From Sphagnum compactum (Eukaryota; Bryophyta; Sphagnopsida; Sphagnales), in the NCBI GenBank assembly GCA_965153455.1, contig OZ234501.1, positions 10,106,001 to 10,170,000 on the forward strand: 64,000 nt of DNA. Direction: 5' to 3'. The translations under genes and the position numbers were made by a program. This document shows, piece by piece, positions 46,315 to 58,100 of the stretch. Under the pieces are notes generated by a model that did not search any database, was not told the origin of the DNA, and saw only the letters and a program-made list of their open reading frames with translations. Each line of letters starts with the position of its first letter. Position 1 is the stretch's first letter.

Positions 46315-47620
46315 TTATTGTACCCTAGGGTATACATTAAGTAGTTATACATTAAGCTATTGTAGGCTATTTTACATTATTTTACCTTAAGTTATTTTAA
46401 TTATTCTATGATAAATTATTTTTAGCTAATCCACCCTAGGTTATTTCTGACCATTATCAACCATTGCACCATAAATTATTATATGTTATTTTACCCTATT
46501 ATAAGTTATTATAAACTACTCTAAATTATTTAAAGTTAATCCATTGTAGATTATTTTAAGTTACTCAACCTTAAGCTATGTTAAATTATATACCCTAGGC
46601 TATTATTGGTTATTTTAAATTGTTCCACCCCAAGTTATTATATCTTAGGTTATTTTCAATTATTCTAAATTATTCATTTTGAACTATTCTAAGTTATTTC
46701 AACCTAATGTTTTTAAATTTTAATATTCTAGGTTATTTTAAATTACTATTGGTTATTCCACTTTACATTATTTTACTCTAGGCTATTTTTTGGTTAATAT
46801 AGGTTATTTCACCGTGCACTATTTTACCTTAGGCTATTATAAATTACACTTAAAGTAGTTTAGGTTATTTTAAGTTATTTTACATTAGGATATATATAAA
46901 ATAATCTATAATAATTTATAATAATGAAGAATAATCTACTTTTAGGGTGGGATAACCTAAAATAACAAATAATAACCTAAGGTATAATTTTTTTAAAACC
47001 CAAGCTGGAATAACCTATAACAATTGATAATAGCTTAGGTGGAATGACCTAGGGTAAAATATCTTAAAATATCATATATAAAGTTGAATATCCTATAATA
47101 GTTTAAAATAGCCTAAGATAAAATAATTTTAAATACATTGAGGTGGACTAAATTTAAAAAGCCAAAAATAGTTTAAGTTAAAATAGTTCAAAATGAAATA
47201 ACCTACAATATATTAAAATAACCAAAGAAGAATAATGCATAGTAAAAATAACTTAAAGTAATTTTAAATAATTTTGGATAATTTTTTTAAATAACCAAGA
47301 ATAACCTATGATAATTTAGCTTAAAATAACCTTGGTGAAATAACCAAAAATAACCTAAAATGGATTAACTTATAATAACTTCAGGTGAAATAACTTTAAA
47401 ATAGTTTAGCCTATGTACATTAATTAAAATTGGATTTACATAATTTAAGGTGGAATAATTTACAATAACTAGGAATAACCTATGGTACAATAACCTAAAA
47501 TAATCAATGATAATATAATTATAAATAACTTAAAATAAAATAATTACAAATAACCTAAAATATAATAATTTAAGATAACAAAAAAAAACTTAGAACATAA
47601 TAACTTACTAAAACCTCATG
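46315..47620. repeat. Large array of TTATTTTAGGTTATT motifs with strand switch
   Basis: From 46315 to about 46890 the plus strand is filled with variants of TAGGTTATTTTAAATTATT and CTATTATAAGTTA. From about 46890 to 47620 the complementary forms (AATAACCTAAAATAAC, AACCTAAGATAAT) take over. The whole is therefore an imperfect, about 1.3-kb inverted arrangement of a 17-30-bp motif. The right end (47406-47590) is also present at the start of the decayed SRS2 copy (42572-42740). Confidence 0.75.
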
Positions 47621-49079
47621 ACCTGGGAAAAAACTTTGGATTAATCGAAGGTTATTTAGTGTCAATTCAAGAACCTCACAATTAAAAGTAATGATTCTAT
47701 TTGCATTTTATCTTCCTCTTTTAAAAAAAACTACAAATATATAAATGATAATGATAAATAATGTAATGTATTACCACATATTTTTGTATATGGTGTAATG
47801 CATAATGGATGACAAACAATTTTTTTATTCTTTGACTTTTTTAATAATTTCAATTTATTGACATAGGTAGTGTGTAGCAGCCTAGAGCCCAAGTTTGTGA
47901 TATTTGGATCCTTAAAAAGCAAAAAGAAACCACAACAAAGAGCAATTCCAAGACCTTAAACTCAATGTGATTACAAGTCAGAAATCAAACAAACTGATCT
48001 TTGTTGCCAACCATCATTTTGAGGCACACCCATTTTCAACAAATAATACCTACCATAAAACCAACTTGATGTCATTATAAAAGATTGTTTTGACACAAAG
48101 GCAAACCATGATCATGCCTAATCAAACCATTCTTGTTTTGACAAAAAATAAGAGGACATAAGAATATGATCAAAAACTTATCCTATTGTAGAAACATTTT
48201 TCCTTTCACCTCATGCTTGATCCCAAAGAACATTCTTTTAAGGGAACTTGAAAGGATTTGTCTCTCATGAAAAGTTAAAACATGGGACTTTAGTTGTGTG
48301 AACCCACCCATCAACCAAGACCTCTTTAGTGAGGTCTTTGTGTTTGTAGTAGTTGGAAAATAAAGAGCTTGGTGTGTTATCTTAGATAACTTTGATATAA
48401 TTCTAAATAAAAAAGAGACACATGTAAAGAAAACATTATTTTTGACATTTAAAATAGAAAAGTTAAAAAACATAGTTTAAATTTGATATACATTAAAAAA
48501 ATTCATTTAAAATGAAGCAAATGAACATGTGCTTCCCCACAACTTGTAAATTCCTATACTTAGAAGATGACCCACTACAAACTATGGGGCATTTGGCCAT
48601 CAAACATCCATATCATACAAATTGGAGCCTATGACATGATGGAGAACCTTTTTTTGCTTGCTCTTTCACTTGTATCCATTTTGTACCTATGATAGGAAAG
48701 GGAGAGAAAATTTGATGACCATGAATTGGCCAACACATTTCATTTGCCTTTTGGTCTTAAATGGTGATTATTATTTTTAGAACTTCATGTTTGTCCAAAT
48801 GGTGGAAATTTTGTTTCTTTGATTTTCCTACCATTGTTATTTCTTGCCCTTGCATTGCAATTTTTAGTGCTTTTCAATAACTTTGCATAAGATACAAATA
48901 ATTCTTCTTATAAATCCTAAATCTTCATGGAGGCTTTCAATTGAATGCATTATGTCTAGTGTGGTTTTTCATTGAATAATCCTTATATTCCACATGAAAT
49001 TGGTGCTTATGTTTTGAAAAATGTTGGTTCTTTGCATGTGAAGCTAACTTGGTGATCCCAAGAAGAATCATAAAAACCA

Positions 49080-49440
49080 TTTGTTTTGGATTGTAGGATT
49101 AATAGGACTTCATTTAAGCATGAAGCCCAAAAGTTTTGGAATATTTTTTTACCTTATCAATCAAGAGAGAAGTATAACACCTTTTTATTTTGGATTGTAA
49201 ATTTATCACAACTTCCTTTAACTTCTTATCTTGCACATAAAAAAAGAAGCATCATTTTAATTTTTTTTGGATTGTAGGATTGTGAGGACTTGCTTGAACC
49301 ATGCAACCCAAAAACTTTGAAATTAACGTCTTTATTTTGTTGACCAAAAAAGAAGTATCACACCTTTTTTGTTCTGGATTGTAAGATTGTATATTAGGAC
49401 CTATTTGAACCATGAAACACAAGGCTTGAAGGCACAAATG
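49080..49440 (+). repeat. About 110-bp imperfect tandem repeat, 3 copies
   Basis: Units share TTTTGGATTGTAGGATT, then AGGACTT, ACCATGAAGCCCAAAA-TTTTG, a stretch around CTTATTTTGTT-ACCAA, and AGAAGTATAACACCTTTTT. Anchors lie near 49086, 49268 and 49374, with a partial unit near 49188. Confidence 0.7.
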
Positions 49441-50068
49441 GGGTCCAAGTGTGATGGTATAATGGTTTTGATAAACTTGTTGTAGGTCCTAGTGACAAAA
49501 TGTGGTGGACGAATGGTCTGTTTGCTCATGTTTGCTTTTACTTCAATGATTCATTTTAGGGAAAGTTGCATACTTGCAAATTTTTAAAAAACAATTAGTA
49601 CTTTAACCTGTGAAGACAATTCATTTTGGAACAAAGCCAAGGAGTTTTGAGAACTTTGCATTCCCTAGGAGAAGAAAAATACTAGTGTGCAAAGAATGTT
49701 TTTGAGCACCATGAATATTTTACAAATCCTCTTAAGGTAGAATTAATTGTTAATCCTGTGAAGTTTGAATATGATGGGGGATGTTAATCAATAGTTACCA
49801 AACCCATTTTCAAGTATATTCCACTTAGTTTTCTTTACAAACTACCTTAGAAAACAACGCCAAACCATGTCATGTCACAACTAAGCTTTGACTCAATAAT
49901 TGAATTTCAAATTTGTCAATTTTACCAAGGAATTATTGCATTACTATGGTTAAGAATTTGAACAAGAAAGTTGTAAGACATTAAACATAACGAGTATATG
50001 CATATCACACTCTCTAGTAAGGAAATGGAAGGAAGAGTTGAATCACTTGTTGAATAATCCAATAGCAC

Positions 50069-50521
50069 ATGTTCCAATGGAATAAATTATCCATAAAGAA
50101 AATGGCTCATAAAGAAGCTAAAATTAAACAAATGGAGATCGAAAATAACCTTCATGCAAGGCTGCTATTCTGCATTCAACCTGCAGACCTCATACCTAAT
50201 CTTCTAAGGAAAAAAACATGCACGCCTTTTTTCCTTATATCTCAACAAAGAAGCCTTTCTTCTTCCTCCTCCACTTTAACATTCATCCCTAATCACTATT
50301 GTGACTCAAAATTTAGGTCTAGAACAAAACCAAGGTTCATGTTTCCTTGCACGCATACATGGAGGCGCAACAACTTTTTTACATCAATTTTAGTCACCAT
50401 ACTATACTTGTTTGTTGACACACCACCTACTTTTGCTATAAGAGATAATAGTAGTAAAATAACCTTAGTATTTTTGACTCCTTTTCCCTCTATACATACA
50501 TATAGAACTGCAGAGAAATAG
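50069..50521 (+). pseudogene. Possible captured 5' fragment of a thylakoid-lumen protein gene
   Basis: An uninterrupted 150-codon frame has a Ser-rich stretch (SLSSSSSTLTF) typical of chloroplast transit peptides. It is followed by RR-NNFFTSILVTILYLFVDTPPTFA, which looks like a twin-arginine-type lumen-targeting segment with a PTFA cleavage site. After about 20 more residues the frame ends without a recognisable mature domain. This pattern fits a truncated first exon of a nuclear gene for a lumen protein, carried inside the 47.6-51.5-kb segment. It may also be a chance ORF. Confidence 0.3.
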
Positions 50522-51505
50522 CCACAATAACAATGTGGCGGCAACATAACAATGAATGAAGTCATAACCTTATGATAATCATTCATAAAAATGTGAAACC
50601 ATCGTCACCTTCATCACAAAATGTAATGACAAGTTGCCATGACTACCCAATGATTTCATGATCTCCCAATAATGGGTGCACAATAGTATATACAATACTT
50701 AGTGCAAAATTTAAACAACCTATCATACAAAATTTGCACAAAATTCCCAAATCGAAGGTTTCTTTTACAACAACACCAATAGCAACACACTTACCAATTT
50801 GTAGCTTCCATTTTTCCTAGCGAAAAAAAGGATTATATGTGTTTCCTAAATTAAAGGTTTTGTCTGTAATATCACCTATTATTAAACTAAAACTTACAAT
50901 CTTATTTGCAAAAATATGACATGATAATGGAATAGACAATGAAAATAGATGATGAGTTCCATTTTAAGGCTAGCTAGAAATTGCTAGTCAAGGTTTCTAT
51001 CCATGCCACAACAAAATGCATGGGAGAGGGAAAAAGAAAGAGAGAAGGATGTGGATGTTCACCTAATCATTTGGATAGATAGAACCCATGTTTAATGCAA
51101 GATTGGTAATTCACACCCCGATGAACCAACTGCTGAGACCATGTTCAAACTAGAATACCAAGTTGTGTTTTTGTATCAATGAGAAGAAAAACAAGTTGTA
51201 AACAACAATGAAGAACATATGAATACGTACTACAACATCAACAATGGGGGTCATCGAGAACAATCAAAGGGTGTTTGGCATGTGTAGAGGCTTTGGTTTG
51301 AGCAAAGTTGACAACATCTCCTTGTAGTTCAGCTTTAGTGATGGCACATGACATATTTTAGCAAGAGCTATTCATGTAATAGTTAGTCAAACAATGTGTC
51401 TTTTTGTACATAATTTGGCCAAAGATGCGTTTTTGTCGTATCTAAAAACTTAGGGCGCACAAATATACATGGCTTAACGCCATAGACTTTGGATAAATCC
51501 AAAAA

Positions 51506-52198
51506 ATTAATAATCTACATACGATAGTCTAGCATAAGATTAGTTAAAATCATAACCTATGATAGCTTTAAAAAAAATCTAAAATAACTTACACTAACTT
51601 AAAAATAACCTAAAAGATGATACTAAATTAAAAATAATTTAAGACTAAAATACGAACTTAGCCTAGAGTAACTTACACATAAAAATCTCCCAAGTAGGCT
51701 AACTCTAACTCACTGGGTTTTTTTTTTTCTTTTTTATTCAAAAAATTACGAATTTTTGAATATTTTTTTTTCTAGAAATTAAAAAAAAAAGAAAAAGAAA
51801 AAGCCCCTCATTGTGATTATCTTCATTCTAGTGATCGTGTCCGGTCACCAGATCGTCTCCTCTCACCAAATTGCTCGCTGTCCGAAGTTCGAACTCCCTC
51901 CCCTCTCTCCCTCCGGCCCGCTACCAGCGTTTTTTTTTTTTGAAAATTTGCAGCTTCTGGAGTACGCCTTGCAGCGCCGTTGCTTGCGCCGTCGTTGTTG
52001 TTGCAATGAAGGAAGGAAGAAGGAATTGCGAAATACAGACGGTTGCAGAGCTCTTCTCTTGAGATGAGATGCGGATAGTAAATCACTGTAACCAGATTGC
52101 ATGTTTTAGTTATACACATTGTTTCTTTCTTCCCTCGTGTTTTGTAGCATTTTTCTTGTGGCTGCTGATTGCTTGATAGTGGCGTATTAGATGCGGCC
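51506..52198 (+). promoter_or_regulatory. SRS2 promoter and 5' leader, shared with the decayed copy
   Basis: This region shares similarity with 42740-43408 along its whole length, including the CTCCCTCCCCTCTCTCCCTCC pyrimidine-rich part (51890-51915) and the leader up to the ATG. Conservation after duplication reflects common origin only. No classical TATA box position could be assigned. Confidence 0.5.
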
Positions 52199-55100
52199 AT
52201 GGCTCGTGGCGACAAGGGCGCGGATGGTAATGGTGGTTCGCATCTGAGTGAGTTGCAGCAGGCGCGTATCACCGAGAATTACAGAGCTGCCAAAGCGATT
52301 TTGGCTCGGAAGAAGCGTCAGCTCTTGCCTAGTTCCCAAGTGGAGGATGAGAATCGTTCCCCGATCAAGGTGCCGCTCTATGATGCTCGTTCCGGGTATG
52401 TTCACTTTACCTGTCTTTTGTGCATTCCCTTTTCATCTTTCAATAAACTCTCAATGCTGTGCAGATTATCTTTTTGTCCTTATCATTTGCTGTGTGTGGG
52501 GACTCATTTGTTGTGCAGGAGTGTGACTCCAAAGAAGATATGTACGCTGATTATGAGTGATCAAAGGCAGATAAGAAGCCCGCTTGCTGAATTGCAGTTC
52601 AATCGATTTCGGCCATCGGATTGCAGCGAATTTGAGGCTAGTGGAACTTGTAAAGCTGCTGCTAGTTGCGACGGAGATGTGGAGAAGGAGGCTTCGGAAA
52701 ATTCTTCAACGGCAGGGAAGAATATATGGAGGCTCCCCACGGACGGAGATAATTCACTGCAGTCTTGTTTAACTGAACGTCTTTGTGAGGAATTCGATGA
52801 AGAATTGATCCAAGAATTGGATGCCCTGTGCGAGAAACGATCCAAAGGTCCACATGATGGGAGAAAGTCGTCAATGGGACAAGAATTGCATTCATTGTCT
52901 ACACATGTATCCACTGGCTGTTGGAGAGGAGATTTACAAGAGAGAATGCTGGCCAATTGTATGCCACAAAGCACTACACCCTGTTCAGATTTGCCTCTTC
53001 AGTTTGCAGGCATTGCTCAGTTTGGTAATGTGACCTCTACATTACCTGCCAGTGAAGATCTTGCAGTCAGAGATACATGTCCAAGAAGCCCTTGCCTTTT
53101 ACTTGATCTAGCCGATCAAGCACTTCTTTCTCCCATTCATGCTCCAGGTCCAAACCTAGCAAACCCTAATAACCCCACTTCATTTGCCACTCCCTCGTCA
53201 GCCATTGTCACCTCTGTATCCAAATGTCCTCCAACAAGTACAGCAGCTTCCCCTGTTCTTGTTCAAGGTGTTCTGGTTACCAGGGCTGGATCCCCTTCAC
53301 CTCCCACAGAGATGCCTGAATATTTGAGAAACCTCAATGCAACACAAAGGGAGGCAGCTCTGAGCGATACCTCCAAGCCATTGTTAATTCTGGCAGGCCC
53401 TGGGAGTGGAAAGGTGCAGTTGCCCTACTTAATTTGATTAGGGCATCAAAAACACTCCACCTGTATTTTGTCATTGGATCACATTGCAGACAGAAGGACC
53501 TATTTGTGTTTAGGGTTTAGGGTTTAGGATCATGCATGTGTCGCTGACCTCACCTTTGTTGCTCTGCAGACATCTACAATGGTTGCACGGCTGGTTTCAA
53601 TGCTAATGGAAGTAAGTTGGTCTTGCACATTGAGACAAACCATGCATGCAGATCTTTTGCTTTCACAGCCTTAACTTGCTATTTCAGAGTTGCTTTCAAT
53701 GACACTGTGATATGAATGATTATTCCTTCAATAGTGATGAGTAAAGCTCTGCATGGTGTTCCAAAGTCAGCAGACATTGCTTTGTGACAGCACACAGTTT
53801 CTGGGTACAATGAATGTTGCAAAATAGCCATATGTTTGGGATGATTGTGGTTGAATGAGAGTCTGTGATGATTCGGATGATTCGTCCGAATGCTGACAAT
53901 GTTGTTTCAGGGTGTGGAAGCAAGGAATATTCTGGCAATGACATTCACGGCAGCTGCAGCAACAGAAATGAGAGATCGGGTTGGGGCTGCTGTTGGCAAA
54001 GCAGTGTCTAAAGAACTGTCTATTTTGACATTCCATGCATTCTGCTTGCAATTGTGCCGCTTGCATGCAGAAAAGTGAGCATAGAATTTCCAATTGTATT
54101 AGTGATTGAGCAGGCTGGGATCTGTTGTGAAGGAAGTATGTGCAGGATGAATATGCATTATATTTAGATTATTTAGTTTACTACTAAGCTGATTCATGTT
54201 ATGTGCATGCTTCCACTGGCTCAGCAGGTTAGGACGCACTGCTGAGTTCCTAGTCTATGGTCATTCGCAACAAAGGAGAGCTGTCATAGAGGCCACTAGA
54301 CTTGCCTCTATGGAAACTGATACTGCTCAGGCTGGTTCTTCTGTCACTACTCCTTTGGGGATCTCAACCACAGACACTAAACCACAAGTTCAAGCCAATG
54401 TCCAAAATCTGGTGGCTTGCAAAGATAAGGCAAAGAAATGGCTGCAGTTTGTGACACAAGTAAGTGCACAGGGCTTGTGATATCTGTATGCTGTGATGAA
54501 GTCCCACCTGTTGATGCATCAGGCTCTCATCCTTGTGGAAAAATGCTTTTGTGCAACTGAATTTGGGCTTGGGTCACCTCTGGAACAAGTTTGCCAGTCC
54601 TTCCAAATAGAGGATCTTTATAAGAGCAGTGGCCATGCTGCTCTGGAGTTCTCTGCCTCACCTTTCACTACAAGTTCACTGCAGGGAGGTGTTAACATCA
54701 CTGCTTTGACATGGCATGAAGGTCTTGCTACATATTTGTTCAACTGAGAGAGGTCTGTGTGTCTGGACAAGCTGTAAGCATCCTGAATGTTTACACACAT
54801 TTTGGTTTTCATGTAGAGAGAGAGTGTGTGTGCTGGAAATGATCAAGATGCCTCCTCATTACAAAACTGTCATATTCTTTTCACAGGCCAAAGCCGCTGG
54901 AAGGACGGCAGAGGAGTATGAAAAGATGGGAAACAGAATTGGGGTAAGACAAATGGTTGTTTTATATCTCTTGATCCAGGGCATCTTGAGGGATACTGCT
55001 GGTTCTGCATCTTGGAGCAATATGTCTAACCACTTTATGTTGTAGGGGGCAGTTTTGAGACATTATGAGGCAACTTTGCTGGCTTGCAATGCACTTGACT

Positions 55101-58100
55101 ACCATGATTTTATCAATTTCTCTGTCCGCCTGCTAAAGGAGCATCCTGAAGGTATATTACAGTAGATGTTTGATGAAGCTCACTATCGTGCACAACTTGC
55201 AGTCTGCAGAAAGTTGGTTCTGAATGGTGAAGACAGCACTAGTTTAGTCAGGTGTCTATATCCCCCAGTTTGATCACATACGATTGTGGCCATTTTCGTT
55301 GCTGCTCCTAATGTACATGTAAGAACCTGTTGAGTTCTGATTGTGGAGTCTTACATTTTTGTAGGAAGTTATCTGTTGTATTGTGTGTGTGGAGTCCTGC
55401 TGCGTAGCCAATAAAGCTGTGACAACCACTTACCTGAGGGCAGGGTACAGTGCTGGCAGAGTGTCAAAAGACCTGGACCTGTGTGCTCGTTGATGAGTTT
55501 CAAGACACCAGCACCATGCAGTACAACTTCCTCCATCTGCTTGCCTCCCACAACCGGATCACTGTTGTTGGGGATGATGATCAGGTTTAATTGCACTGTT
55601 GGAATAAGTTCTGGTCAATGCACTTTTTGTTTTTCCTCCTTGGTGTTCATACCAGATACCATTGGCAACAATGACCCTTCTTCAATGTTGAGGGGAGTGT
55701 GGCCAAGTAGGATAGTGTACTTGTGGATTATAACAAGCTAAAAGTCATCCTCTGGGGCTACTGGACATTTATTTGTTGCTCCCCTAAAATGTGGGTGGTG
55801 GTCATTGGTGAACAATGCAGTCAATATTCAGCTTCAATGGAGCTGATTCTTCAGGCTTTGACTCCTTCCGCAAAGACTTTCCACAGCTGAAAGAGGTCTG
55901 CAACACTCAATATACACTCCACCTTGTATGTTATTTTTTAATGTCTTTGCTTATTGCACTGTGTTTATCAGTCTTCTGTTACCCTGCACATCTTTTTTCT
56001 TTTTGTTTTGTTGAGCTATCCAGCATTATGGCTTACTTCCTGCTGGTCAGTGTGCCAGCAACACAATTTGTTGAGTGATATTGCCTGGACTCACTTTTAG
56101 GAGCTGCTGGACTCAGTTTGTATGTTATGGTAGTTGGTCAATACTGTATTTATTGAGGTTCATTCAATATGCATGCAACTGTTCCTATTGTTCCAACTGC
56201 TCCTCATGTTTTCTGTATGTGTAAGTGCTGGATCTCCTCATTTTCTTTTTGCTGATGTGTTGTTGCATCTGAAATCTTCATATCCTTGTCATTAAGTTAC
56301 CTCCAGTTATATTCAGGTTACTTACATTGTAAGTAGGGAGGAATTTTCAGTACTTGTGAAGATACTTTTACTGTGATGCAAATTTCCTTTGTGTTTGCAG
56401 GAACTTTGAATGTCTGATCAGTGGTTGCTATCCAATCTCTTGGACCTGAACTGTGGATTTCACTTGTCGCTATTGTGATCTTCTTTTGATAACCATCTAG
56501 GAGTTCTGGAATTTTTGACTGTGTCCTCTGTCTCCAGGTGAGACTACACCAAAACTATCGGTCAACACGCTGCATTGTTGAAGCTGCTACCTCTTTAATC
56601 AAACACAACACAAAACGCTGTCAAGAAAAGCAAGCCCACACACACAATTCAGCTGGGGATAGAGTATCCATGCATGACTTTCATCCTTCTTTTTCAAATT
56701 TGTTGATATACAATGAGCAAGTTCCTTTCGATATGGGAACTGGTTTAACTGAAAAAATGATGCATTTGTGGATTGTCGTAAATCAACAAGCATAGATTCA
56801 ACTGAGGGAATAGACCAGTAGTCTTGTTGTAAATGCAGATGTATATAATTCTTTTCTCAGTGATGCCTTGATAACAAGGTTGAAACAGATAGTGGTAATG
56901 GAATGCCGAACAGAGGCTGCACAATGTGCATATGTTGTAGACTGCATTCTCATGAATGCAGTTGCAAATACACCACAGAAGCCCACTTATGGGAACACTG
57001 CTGTATTATATCGCCGTCAGGTAGTACTCTTGAGCTTGTTTTACCCCTGACCCAGTTTTTATTTCTAAGTTTAGTAGTGAGTAGTTGCTGATAAGTTTTC
57101 TGAGAACACAGATGCTGGTAGTTTGTCAAGATAATGCAATGGTGGGATGGCTGGATAGGTTACTGGAAGAATTTTTCAGTCAGCATTTCGAGCACGCAAG
57201 ATTCCCTTCAATGTGCATGGAGTGGCATTCTATCGGAAGAAAGTATGTACTAGGAGCTTGCTGGTTTATTTTCCAAGTCCTGTGGTTGATTAGTGGCTTT
57301 GCATCAGCAACTTCAATGAAGAATTATCACATCAACCTTTGACCTCATTTACTGTGATCTGGTGCAGGTTATCAAGAATGTCACAGCCATGCTGTGGACT
57401 GTGTTACCAGGCAACACAGATATCTATTGGCGGCGAGTATTCAAGGCACTGTATGGTGGAGACCCTTCTGAAGGCAAAAGGGTCAGTTTCTTATCAGTCT
57501 GCTCCTGTACTTTTAAGTGAGTAAAGTTACCTGTCAAGCTGGAATTGCAACATTCTTCCTTCATCTAGTTAGTTAGTTAGTTATGGACTAAGGAAAACAG
57601 CATAGTTGAGATCAATAGTCTTTTCGTTTGCAGGTTGTGGAATATGTGGATAAAGTTGTAAAGACCAATGCTTGCACCTTCCAGCAGGCTGCACAAACTG
57701 TATTTACAGCTAAGGTTTCAGGCACCTTTAGCAGGTTTGATTCATGCTTTCTGTCAAGTATACTCTGGCCAATTATTGAGCATCTTTATCTTAGAAGAGT
57801 TTCAAGAATTAATGGATTAAACTGTAAATGTGCTGCCCTGTAACGGACCTGTGCTTGAAGTCATGAAACGGCAGTATGTCTAATGCAGAGTTTCTTAGTG
57901 GGGCTTGATATGACCATCTTGTTTCCTACATAGTTGCTCTATTTAATTTCCCAAAACATATAGCATGTGTGTCAAGTGTTCTGATGAGATTTGGTTTGCT
58001 ACTGGTCCCTTCTTTCTTCTTTTGTATTGTTGAAGTACTTTTTTGTTGCTCATTTGACAAGTGTAATTGGGGATAAGTCTTGTGTGAATCAGGCGGCAAC

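Larger units (their letters stand above)
47600..51505. mobile_element. About 3.9-kb segment absent from the duplicated SRS2 5' copy
   Basis: In the decayed copy the sequences equivalent to 47406-47590 and 51510-52463 are directly adjacent. The about 3.9 kb between them is therefore either an insertion into the present SRS2 upstream region or a deletion in the copy. I could not find clear terminal inverted repeats or a target-site duplication; only a weak direct similarity (ACTTTGGAT near 47632 and 51488) marks the two edges. It contains a repeat at 49080-49440 and a plastid-protein-like fragment at 50069-50521. Calling it mobile is inference. Confidence 0.4.
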
